DNA of 64,000 bases from Bacteroidota bacterium. Its GTDB lineage: Bacteria > Bacteroidota > Bacteroidia > UKL13-3. Location: the NCBI GenBank assembly GCA_027484685.1, contig JAIXSO010000047.1, positions 186,001 to 250,000 of the forward strand, given 5' to 3'. Positions 1 through 8,097 of the stretch are shown here, piece after piece. Numbering within the stretch: position 1 is the stretch's first letter; every line of letters starts with the position of its first letter. The notes below the pieces were generated by a model that was not told the DNA's origin, ran no database searches, and worked only from the letters and a program-made list of their open reading frames with translations. The translations under genes were made by a program, and so were the position numbers.

Positions 1-2093
1 TGTACCTCAATCAATTTACCTCTACCAGACTTATATCTTCGGCAAGCACATTAGAACGCAGAAATAAGCAAAGTAGTATTTCTGTTATATCGCAAGTAAG
101 TGGTAAATCGGTAGGCGATGTTGGGGAGGAGATTAGAGCAAATATTGCTAAAGCGGCTATTCCAAACAATGTTATTCTTTCATACGAAGGCGATTTAGAA
201 CTACAAGACGATTCGTTTGGAAAATTAGGATTGGCTTTACTTACCTCGTTTTTGCTTATTTATCTCATCATGGTATCGCTTTACAACAATTGGAGTTATC
301 CGTTTGTAGTGCTTTTCTCTATTCCAGTCGCTCTTATAGGTGCTTTATTAGCACTCGCTCTTACCGCAAAAAGTCTTAATGTATTTAGCATTTTTGGATT
401 AATTATGATGATGGGTTTAGTTGCTAAAAATGCCATTTTATTGGTTGACAGAACTAACGAAGCGCGAGCCGAAGGCATGAACCTAACAGATGCTATTTTA
501 AATGCAGGGCAAACCAGAATGCGCCCTATTTTGATGACCACCTTAGCAATGGTAATTGGAATGATGCCTATAGCATTTGCAAAAGGTGCAGGGGCTGAAC
601 TTAATAGTGGTATGGCATGGGTATTGATTGGTGGTTTATCAAGCTCTATGTTTTTAACCCTAGTATTTGTTCCTGTAATTTACTATTTGGTGGCAAAAGC
701 ACTACAAAGAGGTGAAAAAAAGAAAGATGATAAACATGGAATGCCCAATATTCAAAAAGTAATTGGTATTTTAATTATTGGTTTGTTTTCATTCAATTCT
801 ACTCAAGCTCAAACATTTCAATTAAGTTTAGAACAAGCACTTCAGATAGGTTTTACAAATAATGTGAATGTTCAAACAGCACAAATAGAACAACTAAAAT
901 CAAAATTTCTAAAACAGGAATCAGCAAGTTACCTGTACCCAAATATTACCGGAGGATTAGGTTACAATAGAAATATAAAACCGCCTGTTTTTTTCTTTCC
1001 ATCTTTTGATGCAGACCCTAATACAGGAACTTTGATTATTAACGATAAAAAATTGGTACCTGTAAATGCAGCTTCTGATAATGTTTATGATTTACGTACA
1101 ACTTTTACAATGCCCATCTATAATCAAAATATTATTAAGGGCTTACAAATAGCTAAACTAAACGAAAAGTTGCAAAATGAAAATTTTATGCTAACAAAAG
1201 TTCAGATTCGCGATGAAATTCAAATAACCTACTTCAATACCTTATTGAAAAAAAAAAAAAAAAAGGTAGCTGAAAAATCAATTGCAAATGCTGAAAGAAA
1301 TCTCTTATTTATAAAATCACAGTTTGAACAAGGCTTGGTTAAAGCCAGCGATACACTTACTGTTCATATCAATGTAGAAAGTATGAAAGCAGGTTTGTTA
1401 AGAACCGAAAATGCCATTAAGCAATCTAAAAACCTATTGAAATACTTGGTTGGTTTACCTATTGAAACAAACATACAACTTACGGACGGTTTATCCTTCA
1501 AAGAAATGATGGAGGAAAGAAAAAGTATAGATTTCATGCTTCGCCCAGAGTTTCGCATCAATAAGTTAAATGCTGACATTGCAAAAAAACAAATTTCAAT
1601 GGAACGCAGTCGCTATTTACCAGACTTGCAATTTATATCTCAATATCAAATATTAACACAAGCAAATGATTTCCAGTTTAGAGATTATAAATACCCACAA
1701 GCATTTTTTGTAGGAATACAATTGAATGTGCCAATATTTGATGGTTTTAGAACCAACTCAAAAGTTCAGTTTGCAAAGGCTCAATTAAGACAAACAGAAA
1801 TTCAACAAACTGATTTGAAAAATAAAATAAACTTAGAAGTTCAAAATGCCATTGATAACCTAAATGAGGCCAAAGCTAATTATGAGCTTCAAAGCAATCT
1901 GATTAAATCAACCCAACAAAACTTGGATTTAGTTACCGACCGTTGGAAGCAAGGTTTGGTGCGATTTATAGAGGTTTCGGAAGCTGAATTGGAATTGATA
2001 AAAGCACAAATTACCCAAACAGGTGCTTTACATCAGTATAAGTTGGCACAAATTGCTTACCAGCGTGCATCAGGGAAAAATTCTAATAACTAA
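1..2093 (+). CDS. RND efflux pump C-terminal part fused in frame to a TolC-like outer-membrane efflux protein (5' partial)
   Basis: The reading frame is open from the left edge, so the N-terminal bulk is missing. Up to about base 700 it encodes the C-terminal transmembrane half of an AcrB/HAE1-type RND transporter, with the conserved NVFSIFGLIMMMGLVAKNAI segment, the DRTNEAR loop and the TRMRPILMTTLAMVIGMMP helices. With no stop codon it continues through a charged linker (EKKKDDK) and a signal-peptide-like stretch at about 741-815 (MPNIQKVIGILIIGLF ending STQAQ) into a TolC/OEP-family protein with two coiled-coil repeats. An ATG at 741 could start a separate TolC protein. As one chain the topology works: RND C-terminus inside, hydrophobic crossing, TolC part outside, and signal peptidase could cut after TQA. 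It probably exports drugs or other small molecules. A run of 17 A at 1248-1264 encodes six lysines. Confidence 0.85.
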   Translation, partial: YLNQFTSTRLISSASTLERRNKQSSISVISQVSGKSVGDVGEEIRANIAKAAIPNNVILSYEGDLELQDDSFGKLGLALLTSFLLIYLIMVSLYNNWSYPFVVLFSIPVALIGALLALALTAKSLNVFSIFGLIMMMGLVAKNAILLVDRTNEARAEGMNLTDAILNAGQTRMRPILMTTLAMVIGMMPIAFAKGAGAELNSGMAWVLIGGLSSSMFLTLVFVPVIYYLVAKALQRGEKKKDDKHGMPNIQKVIGILIIGLFSFNSTQAQTFQLSLEQALQIGFTNNVNVQTAQIEQLKSKFLKQESASYLYPNITGGLGYNRNIKPPVFFFPSFDADPNTGTLIINDKKLVPVNAASDNVYDLRTTFTMPIYNQNIIKGLQIAKLNEKLQNENFMLTKVQIRDEIQITYFNTLLKKKKKKVAEKSIANAERNLLFIKSQFEQGLVKASDTLTVHINVESMKAGLLRTENAIKQSKNLLKYLVGLPIETNIQLTDGLSFKEMMEERKSIDFMLRPEFRINKLNADIAKKQISMERSRYLPDLQFISQYQILTQANDFQFRDYKYPQAFFVGIQLNVPIFDGFRTNSKVQFAKAQLRQTEIQQTDLKNKINLEVQNAIDNLNEAKANYELQSNLIKSTQQNLDLVTDRWKQGLVRFIEVSEAELELIKAQITQTGALHQYKLAQIAYQRASGKNSNN
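1248..1264 (+). repeat. A17 homopolymer inside the TolC-like coding region
   Basis: Seventeen consecutive A bases encode KKKKKK in the TolC-like part. The frame is intact at this length and a change of one base would truncate the protein. This is a plausible slippage (phase-variation) site, but also a common place for sequencing error. Confidence 0.9.
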
Positions 2094-2099
2094 CAAAAA

Positions 2100-2462
2100 A
2101 TGAAAACAATAATTTGTATTTTGCTCAACATAATTTCTGTTTACTGTTTTGCTCAGAAAGATAAAGTGATTGGTAAATGGAAAACCGAAGATAAAACAAT
2201 AGTAGAGGTTATTTTGGTTAAACCCAATGAATATAAAATAAAGCAGATTTCCACACATAACAATGAAGAGCCTTATGATAATGGAAAGTTTATTGGTGAA
2301 TTTACATCAATATCTTCAACTGAATGGAAGGGAATTTTTTTTGATTCAAAAGAACAAAAATCGTATCAAGCTAAGTTTGTGCTCACTAAAGATGGCAAAC
2401 TTTCGATTTCGGTTAAGTGGGGTTTATTAAACTATAAAGAAAATTGGGAAAAAGTAAACTAG
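2100..2462 (+). CDS. Small secreted lipocalin-like hypothetical protein
   Basis: A 120-residue protein with a clear N-terminal signal peptide ending near CFAQ. The mature part begins KVIGKWKTEDKTIVEV, which resembles the opening strand of DUF2147 or lipocalin-like small beta-barrel proteins, but the protein is short and that match is only by eye. It starts 6 bases after the efflux gene and ends just before the LytS-type kinase, so the genes may share a transcript. Function is unknown; it probably sits in the periplasm. Confidence 0.7.
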   Translation: MKTIICILLNIISVYCFAQKDKVIGKWKTEDKTIVEVILVKPNEYKIKQISTHNNEEPYDNGKFIGEFTSISSTEWKGIFFDSKEQKSYQAKFVLTKDGKLSISVKWGLLNYKENWEKVN

Positions 2463-2464
2463 CA

Positions 2465-3538
2465 ATGAAAGAAGTTAAAAATTTAAGTAGGTATATCAAA
2501 TATAGATTATATGGATACCCACTAGTGGCCGTGCTATTATATTTATTATTCGTTTTGATTAACCCTTTAGAAGGTTTTTTTGAATCGTATGATAACTACC
2601 AAGTAGAAGACTACTTTAATGAAATAGGTTATTTAATGCTTTTTACTTTTTTTTCTATAGAAACAGGAATTGGAACCACTCGGTTATTAGATAAATTTAT
2701 TAAGTGGGAAAATAAACCAATACCAAGAATAATATTTCAGCTTTTAGTTCAAATATTAGCGTTAATAATTTTATTTATGGTTATTGCCCAAATTGCCATG
2801 TATTTTACTCCTAGCTTTATTTCTCAGCAAGAAGAATTGCTTGTAAGGCAGGCTATTGTATTAGGTGTTTTAGTTTCCATAATAGTAACAGCATTTTTTA
2901 CAGCCGAACATTTTTTATTGAGTTGGAATGATGCAAAGTTAAAGGCTACATTGTTGGAAAAAAAAGCCTTGGAAGCTGAATTAGCGGCATTGAGAACACA
3001 GATAGATCCACATTTTTTATTTAATAATTTTAGTACACTTACTGCACTTATTGAAGACGATAAAGAAACAGCCATCAATTATTTAGAAAGACTTACAAGT
3101 GTTTATCGTTATTTACTTACGCATAGAAACAAATCATTAGCCACGGTTTTTGACGAATCGCTTTTTGCTCATGCATACATTTATTTATACCAAGTAAGGT
3201 ATGGGAAAAACTTTAATGTAATAATAGATATACATCCAGATTCTTTGCAAAAAAGAATTCCACCATTAACGCTTCAATTACTGATTGAAAATGCTGTAAA
3301 ACATAATACCATATCGGTAAGCGAACCACTATCCATTAAAGTATTTCAGTTGGATAATCAATCTCTGATTGTAGAAAACAACCTTAATCCAAAAACAATT
3401 AAAGAGGAAAGCACAGGTATGGGATTAGAAAATATAAACCAACGATATAAACTTTTAGGCTTTGAGAATGGAATTATGGTAAACAACACGCAGCATACTT
3501 TTCAAGTAATTATTCCACTTATAAAAAATGACGATTAA
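2465..3538 (+). CDS. LytS/YehU-type sensor histidine kinase
   Basis: A membrane histidine kinase of the LytS/YehU (His_kinase, PF06580) type. Four hydrophobic segments fill roughly the first 150 residues. A short coiled coil follows, then the phospho-acceptor box LRTQIDPHFLFNNF with His at about residue 183, the N box LTLQLLIENAVKHN and the G box STGMGLENIN. There is no large extracellular sensor domain, so the signal is probably sensed in the membrane. I start at ATG 2465; a TTG 21 bases upstream is in frame but overlaps the preceding gene. The 3' end overlaps the response regulator by 11 bases, as expected for a two-component pair. The efflux operon upstream is a possible target, by inference only. 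Confidence 0.93.
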   Translation: MKEVKNLSRYIKYRLYGYPLVAVLLYLLFVLINPLEGFFESYDNYQVEDYFNEIGYLMLFTFFSIETGIGTTRLLDKFIKWENKPIPRIIFQLLVQILALIILFMVIAQIAMYFTPSFISQQEELLVRQAIVLGVLVSIIVTAFFTAEHFLLSWNDAKLKATLLEKKALEAELAALRTQIDPHFLFNNFSTLTALIEDDKETAINYLERLTSVYRYLLTHRNKSLATVFDESLFAHAYIYLYQVRYGKNFNVIIDIHPDSLQKRIPPLTLQLLIENAVKHNTISVSEPLSIKVFQLDNQSLIVENNLNPKTIKEESTGMGLENINQRYKLLGFENGIMVNNTQHTFQVIIPLIKNDD

Positions 3539-4289
3539 CTGCTTAATTATAGAAGATGAGATACCTAATGCCAACCGCTTAGAAAAGTTATTAGGACAAA
3601 CAGATTTTGAAGTTACTGTATTGGAAAAAATAGCTACTATAAAAGACACCGTAATATGGCTAAAAAACAATCCAAAACCCGACCTGTTATTATTAGACAT
3701 TCGCCTTTCTGATGGCATTAGTTTTGAAATATTTAAACAAATAGAAATTGATATACCTATTATATTTACTACTGCTTACGATGAGTATGCCATTCAAGCC
3801 TTTAAAGTAAATAGTATTGACTACCTTTTAAAACCTATTCTATTGGCTGAATTAAATACAGCACTTCATAAGTTTACAAAAAAACAAATGGTGAAGCCTG
3901 AAAACGACTTAAGCCATTTATTGAGCCAACTTAAAGTGAATGAGCCAACTTACAGAAATAGGTTTTTGATAACTTTCAGAGAGCAATTTATTCCTATTGA
4001 CGTTAACCAAGTAGCCTATTTTCATTCCCAAAACAAAATCACTTATCTCATCACGCATAAAAATGAGCATTATATTGTTGATTTAACCATGGAACGATTA
4101 GAGGAAGAACTTGACCCCAAACTGTTTTTTCGTGCATCGCGCCAACTGATTATTAAACAAGAAAGTATTCACAAAATAAGCAGTCATTTTAACGGGAAAA
4201 TAAAACTAGAGTTATTACCTCCTTTTGATGCGGAAGTATTGTTAAGTAGAGACAAATCGTCAGCACTAAAAGAATGGTTAAATAATTAA
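3528..4289 (+). CDS. LytTR-family response regulator
   Basis: A 253-residue response regulator. The receiver domain (about 1-120) has the acidic pair E9/D10, phospho-acceptor D57 in LLLLDIRL, the TTAYDEYA switch segment and the lysine in DYLLKPI. The C-terminal half (about 145-250) is a LytTR DNA-binding domain, recognisable from FRASRQLIIKQESI and the GKIKLEL strand. It is the partner of the overlapping LytS-type kinase. These pairs activate transcription by binding tandem repeats upstream of target promoters; I found no obvious target site in the flanking DNA. Confidence 0.95.
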   Translation: MTINCLIIEDEIPNANRLEKLLGQTDFEVTVLEKIATIKDTVIWLKNNPKPDLLLLDIRLSDGISFEIFKQIEIDIPIIFTTAYDEYAIQAFKVNSIDYLLKPILLAELNTALHKFTKKQMVKPENDLSHLLSQLKVNEPTYRNRFLITFREQFIPIDVNQVAYFHSQNKITYLITHKNEHYIVDLTMERLEEELDPKLFFRASRQLIIKQESIHKISSHFNGKIKLELLPPFDAEVLLSRDKSSALKEWLNN

Positions 4290-4485
4290 CTTATTTAAAG
4301 ATTGGATACAAATAATAATTTGATTTTTAATTACTTAATTCATCTGATTGCTAAACTTATTTTAACACCGCCTCTTCTCATTTAGTCATGCCGCAGGCAT
4401 CTCCCTAAATTAACAAAGACCTTTCCATTAACTATTTAAAGATTTTTGATACTTTTATAATTAAATACTAAAAACAAAAACCTTA

Positions 4486-5301
4486 TTAATCATTTAGTTT
4501 AAAAACTATTGGTAAACTAAAGTAGATTCCCTTTTTTTCGCAATCAGATTTTCCTGGAATCCATAATGGCATTTTATTTAATACATAAAGCGCTTCCTCA
4601 TCTAATAATGGTTGTGGTTTTGATAATACAACTATGCTATCAATTTTTCCAGTTTTGGTAATCAAAAATCTTACAAATACCTTTCCTTGTATATTTTCTC
4701 GTTGTGCTTTTTTAGGGTAAATTATGTTATCTGATAAAAACTGCATCAAGGCACTTTCTCCACCTATAAATCTGGGCTTTTCTAAAATAGGTTCATAATC
4801 GGCATTATTAATTTTAGAATCAAAACACTTATCATTTACTAATGTATCATTTTTAAACTTTGCTTTTCGCTTTAATTCACCACTTCTATAATAACTTTTC
4901 AGTTCACCTTGTCTTAAGCCATTGCTATAGGAAGCTTGATACCAAGTTTTACCTTCTTCATAATAAAATTTCCAAATACCTTCTTCTTTATTGTTTTCGA
5001 ATTTACCTTCTATGGCTACATTACCATTTTTGAAAAAATATTTAAAGTCGCCATGTCTAATATTATCGTCTAACGAAGTAAAGTAACCAATCATTTGAAT
5101 TTTATTAGAAACATAATAATCTTCTACCTTATAACCATTTTCCATTTTAGTAGCTATTCTATAAAAATGTACGCTATCTTTAATAGAAGTAACTTGCCAA
5201 TACCTATCATAAAATATGGTATCAAGCCTTAGCTGAGCATTAGTAAATAAAGGTAAACTAATAAATAAGTAAATAACAAATGCCTTGGTATTTTTTTTCA
5301 T
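4486..5301 (-). CDS. Secreted protein with MORN-like repeats and TonB C-terminal domain
   Basis: I chose the ATG at 5301 because it directly precedes a signal peptide (MKKNTKAFVIYLFISLPL ending TNAQ); the frame is open 13 codons further upstream. Mature residues about 75-165 contain repeated YFKNGNVAIEGKF / WKFYYEEGK / YYRSGELKRKAKF motifs typical of MORN/YwqK-type antitoxin-like repeats. The last 90 residues form a TonB-C domain (IYPKKAQRENIQGKVFVRFLI, DEEALYVLNKMPLWIPG). Without a retained membrane anchor it is probably not an energy transducer for a TonB receptor but a periplasmic protein of the large Bacteroidota TonB-C family. It is transcribed alone, convergent with the LytTR gene. Confidence 0.85.
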   Translation of the reverse strand: MKKNTKAFVIYLFISLPLFTNAQLRLDTIFYDRYWQVTSIKDSVHFYRIATKMENGYKVEDYYVSNKIQMIGYFTSLDDNIRHGDFKYFFKNGNVAIEGKFENNKEEGIWKFYYEEGKTWYQASYSNGLRQGELKSYYRSGELKRKAKFKNDTLVNDKCFDSKINNADYEPILEKPRFIGGESALMQFLSDNIIYPKKAQRENIQGKVFVRFLITKTGKIDSIVVLSKPQPLLDEEALYVLNKMPLWIPGKSDCEKKGIYFSLPIVFKLND

Positions 5302-5473
5302 AAAATAAATTTCAGGATTCAATATTAAATTAAAAAACATAAACCCAAAAGCAAGATTTATTAAAGTTGTTTTCTATCATTTCAAAACAACTTTTCTATA
5401 CATGAACACAATCCAATCAAACAAAATATAAACTAAAATTAAACCCAATCAAAAAAATCAACAACTGAAATGT

Positions 5474-5481
5474 TTAACTTT
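5474..5481 (+). promoter_or_regulatory. Bacteroidota-type -7 promoter element for the VOC gene
   Basis: TAACTTTG matches the TAnnTTTG consensus of the primary sigma factor in this phylum, 22 bases before the ATG. No good -33 TTG is visible, so this is a moderate call. Confidence 0.45.
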
Positions 5482-5503
5482 GAAAAGATAAAATAAAATT
5501 ACT

Positions 5504-5899
5504 ATGATAAAATTTGCTTATACCATTTTATATGTTCAAGATGTAGGAAAAACAATAAACTTTTATGAAAAAGCATTTGGCTTTGAAAGGAAATTTATTA
5601 GTCCTGACAATAGTTATGGCGAACTTTTAGTTGGCGAAACTACACTTTCATTTGCTTCAGTAACTTTAGCCAATACTAATTTAGAAGATGGTTTTATAGA
5701 AAGTAGTTTAGCCAATAAACCTTTTGGAATTGAAATTGGTTTTACAACAAATAATGTGGAAGAAACAGTAAAATCGGCTATAAATGCAGGGGCAACAATT
5801 CTTGAAAAACCTACAACTAAATCATGGGGACAAGAAGTGGCTTATGTAAGAGATCCTGATGGATTTTTAATTGAAATTTGCACTCCAATGAGCTCATAA
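5504..5899 (+). CDS. VOC-superfamily (glyoxalase/bleomycin-resistance-like) protein
   Basis: A 131-residue protein with the paired beta-alpha-beta-beta-beta layout of the vicinal-oxygen-chelate fold. The first module is FAYTILYVQDVGKTINFYEKAFGF and the second is IEIGFTTNNVEETVKSAINAGA, ending in the signature YVRDPDGFLIEICTP, whose Glu is the usual metal ligand. Members include glyoxalases, dioxygenases and antibiotic-sequestering proteins, and the sequence alone does not tell which this is. It stands alone with its own promoter. Confidence 0.9.
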   Translation: MIKFAYTILYVQDVGKTINFYEKAFGFERKFISPDNSYGELLVGETTLSFASVTLANTNLEDGFIESSLANKPFGIEIGFTTNNVEETVKSAINAGATILEKPTTKSWGQEVAYVRDPDGFLIEICTPMSS

Positions 5900-5993
5900 T
5901 ATAACCAATAAATAAATAGCTGATAATTTTATAATTGTTTTCAAACTCATTTTAGTAATTAACAAAACCATCACAAAAAAAACAGCATAAACA

Positions 5994-6455
5994 ATGGGAC
6001 TTTTAGATTTTATTTTTGGAAAGCCTACAAAACTTGAAAATGAATTCTTTGGGGTAATGTTATTTCAAAAAAACAAAAAAGTACCTTTAGAAAGTTATTT
6101 TGAATGCAGACGACTATTTATTCCTTCAAAAAAAATAATTGAAATTATTATTAATGGTGACTTAAGCGGTCCAACACGAAAACAAATTAACTTTTTTAAA
6201 AGTATTGAAAATAATTATGCTACGATTATAGAATCAATTATGCCTTTAATTGAAAACGAATTTAGCAATTGGCAAGAAGATTTTAAAATAACCAACTTTC
6301 AAAAGGAGTTTGAACCAATATGTTTAAATATTCCAAATTGTGAAAATGAGCCTATTACTTGGGAAATTGCTTTTGAATCGGAACACGATTTAAACCACAC
6401 ATTTACCTTAACCATGCGCAATTTAGAAGCCATTGATATACTTATTGATGGATAA
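5994..6455 (+). CDS. Hypothetical cytosolic protein
   Basis: A 153-residue protein with no signal peptide or membrane segment, starting at ATG 5994 (MGLLDFIFGKPTKLENEFFG). Two features stand out: an amphipathic middle region (GPTRKQINFFKSIENNYATIIESIMPLIENEF) and a C-terminal beta-rich stretch with the ITWEIAFESEHDLNHTFTLTM pattern. I do not recognise the family. The size and layout are like small immunity-type or DUF proteins that Bacteroidota often carry in series, and a second unrecognised gene follows 94 bases downstream. No toxin gene is adjacent. Confidence 0.65.
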   Translation: MGLLDFIFGKPTKLENEFFGVMLFQKNKKVPLESYFECRRLFIPSKKIIEIIINGDLSGPTRKQINFFKSIENNYATIIESIMPLIENEFSNWQEDFKITNFQKEFEPICLNIPNCENEPITWEIAFESEHDLNHTFTLTMRNLEAIDILIDG

Positions 6456-6549
6456 AGATTTGTATGTTTTGATGGCTAATCCTAAAACTATTAATTAATT
6501 GAAAATAAAACCATTTAACAGATTTAAATACGTTAGCCTACATTTTATA

Positions 6550-7068
6550 ATGACAGATAAACAACAAGAACTTGATGAACTATTATCAATGTTTCACGAT
6601 TTTGATATTTTGTCTTCAGAATTAAATGGTGAAACTTTAGTTTTTGCTATTACTATTCCTTGGGGTTCTATGTGGAAAAAAGACGACTACACTTACACCA
6701 TTAGACTTGAGTTATTGAATTGTACCTATTTTAGTTGTGAATACCACAAAATTAAAAGTAATGAATTAATTAAAATTGGAGATAATCGTTATAAAAGAGA
6801 TACTGAACAAATCACAACCACTAACCCTAACGATTTAAATTATCTTGAGTTGTCAATTCAAGGTAGTACACATATTATACCTGATACTCATGAACTTCAT
6901 TGTATTAGTAGCGCAGAAATTGATTTTGCAAAAATAACTATATCCACCACAAACTACCGCATTTTTGATCAAAACGGAAAAGAAATTACACTTGATACTA
7001 TGAAGAAGTGGGGAACAGAATGGTGGGATAGAATTCAAAAAATGTGGGATAATCAAAGACAGCAATAA
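6550..7068 (+). CDS. Hypothetical cytosolic protein
   Basis: A 172-residue protein if started at ATG 6550; a TTG 51 bases earlier is an alternative. There is no signal peptide or transmembrane segment. It is mixed alpha/beta with an acidic N-terminus (DKQQELDELLSMFHDFDIL) and a Trp-rich C-terminus (KKWGTEWWDRIQKMWDNQ). I do not recognise the family. The N-terminal half (FAITIPWGSMW, YTIRLELLNCTYFSCEY) resembles small single-domain proteins of the immunity or SUKH-like size class, but no partner toxin is nearby, so function is left open. Confidence 0.65.
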   Translation: MTDKQQELDELLSMFHDFDILSSELNGETLVFAITIPWGSMWKKDDYTYTIRLELLNCTYFSCEYHKIKSNELIKIGDNRYKRDTEQITTTNPNDLNYLELSIQGSTHIIPDTHELHCISSAEIDFAKITISTTNYRIFDQNGKEITLDTMKKWGTEWWDRIQKMWDNQRQQ

Positions 7069-7329
7069 CCTGGTTGGAGGAACTGTAGCTATAAATTTAC
7101 ATCATTTCAATAAATCGCGCAAGTCCTGACAAATAAATCGTGTTTATACATTGTGCAGGAAACTCTGCGTAATCGGTGTAATCTGCGGGAAACTTTTGTG
7201 CATATAACAAGCATTTGAAAACATTTGATTGATATAATTATTTTAACATATTGTGTAAGTTTATAATTACCCAAACCATTCACATTTGAACTGTGGTAGC
7301 AATTCTGTTATCACATAAAAAAATTCAAA

Positions 7330-8001
7330 ATGAAAAATAATCAAGAATTGCAATCGGATGTTCAAAATGCCATTAAATGGGAACCATTATTACATGCTGC
7401 CGAAATTGGTGTTACTGCTAAAGATGGAGTAGTATTGCTTACAGGTGTGGTTGATAGCTATGCTAAAAAAATGGAGGCTGAAAATGCCGCTAAAAAAGTT
7501 ATTGGTGTAAAAGCATTGGTAGAAAAAATTGAAATTAAGTTTCCACATACTTTTACCAAAACCAGTTTAGAAATAGCCAATGAAGTGATTGCAGCTTTAA
7601 ATTCAAATTGGTCAGTTCCTAAAGATAAAGTAACTGTAAAAGTAGAAGAAGGTTGGGTAACTTTAGATGGTGAATTACCTTGGAATTACCAAAAAGAAGC
7701 TGCAAAAAGTGCCATTAATTACTTAACGGGAGTAAAAGGTGTAACCAATAATATCAAAATAAAATCTGAAAGTAAAGATGCTATTGAACAAGAAGATGTA
7801 GAAGAAGCAATTGGCCGCAGTTGGTCAGTTGATGATAGCGATATCAATGTTTCTGTATCGGGAACTACTGTAACCTTAACCGGAATGGTAAACTCTTGGT
7901 ATCAAAAAGAAGAAGCTGGCCGCATTGCTTGGAATACTCCTGGCATTTGGCATGTAAACAATGAATTAGAAGTAGATTACTACTACGCATTTATTGATTA
8001 A
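7330..8001 (+). CDS. Three-BON-domain protein (OsmY-like arrangement)
   Basis: A 223-residue protein built of three BON domains at about residues 1-75, 80-150 and 150-223. Each shows the pattern xxV.V.V..G.VTL.G.V....K..AE..A....GV..V.N.I, for example DGVVLLTGVVDSYAKKMEAENAAKKVIGVKALVEKI and TTVTLTGMVNSWYQKEEAGRIAWNTPGIWHVNN. BON domains bind phospholipid or polymer surfaces and are typical of envelope stress proteins such as OsmY. Unlike OsmY there is no signal peptide, so this copy should be cytosolic. It stands alone and ends in a strong terminator. Confidence 0.93.
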   Translation: MKNNQELQSDVQNAIKWEPLLHAAEIGVTAKDGVVLLTGVVDSYAKKMEAENAAKKVIGVKALVEKIEIKFPHTFTKTSLEIANEVIAALNSNWSVPKDKVTVKVEEGWVTLDGELPWNYQKEAAKSAINYLTGVKGVTNNIKIKSESKDAIEQEDVEEAIGRSWSVDDSDINVSVSGTTVTLTGMVNSWYQKEEAGRIAWNTPGIWHVNNELEVDYYYAFID

Positions 8002-8012
8002 CAATAAAAATT

Positions 8013-8047
8013 AAACGATGTATTAAATCAATGCATCGTTTTTTTTA
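8013..8047 (+). terminator. Rho-independent terminator of the BON gene
   Basis: An AAACGATG / CATCGTTT stem with further pairing towards the loop is followed by a T run, 12 bases after the BON stop codon. Confidence 0.8.
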
Positions 8048-8083
8048 TATAACAATGCGCCACATTTTAAGCAAATAAAAAGT

Positions 8084-8091
8084 TACTTTTG
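8084..8091 (+). promoter_or_regulatory. -7 promoter element immediately before mnmE
   Basis: TACTTTTG is an exact TAnnTTTG match that ends only 6 bases before the ATG at 8098. Transcription would start at or within a few bases of the start codon, implying a leaderless or nearly leaderless message. No clear -33 element is visible. Confidence 0.5.
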
Positions 8092-8097
8092 CCACTC

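Noticed and set aside
4370-4405. Short hairpin ATGCC-GCA-GGCAT after the LytTR gene
   Set aside because: Only a 5-bp stem without a T tract. Too weak to call a terminator or repeat.
7150-7200. Possible small repeat (CTGCGTAATCGGTGTAATCTGCGGGAAAC)
   Set aside because: Only an imperfect internal echo of TGCG.TAATC is seen. A genome-wide count would be needed before calling it a repeat family.
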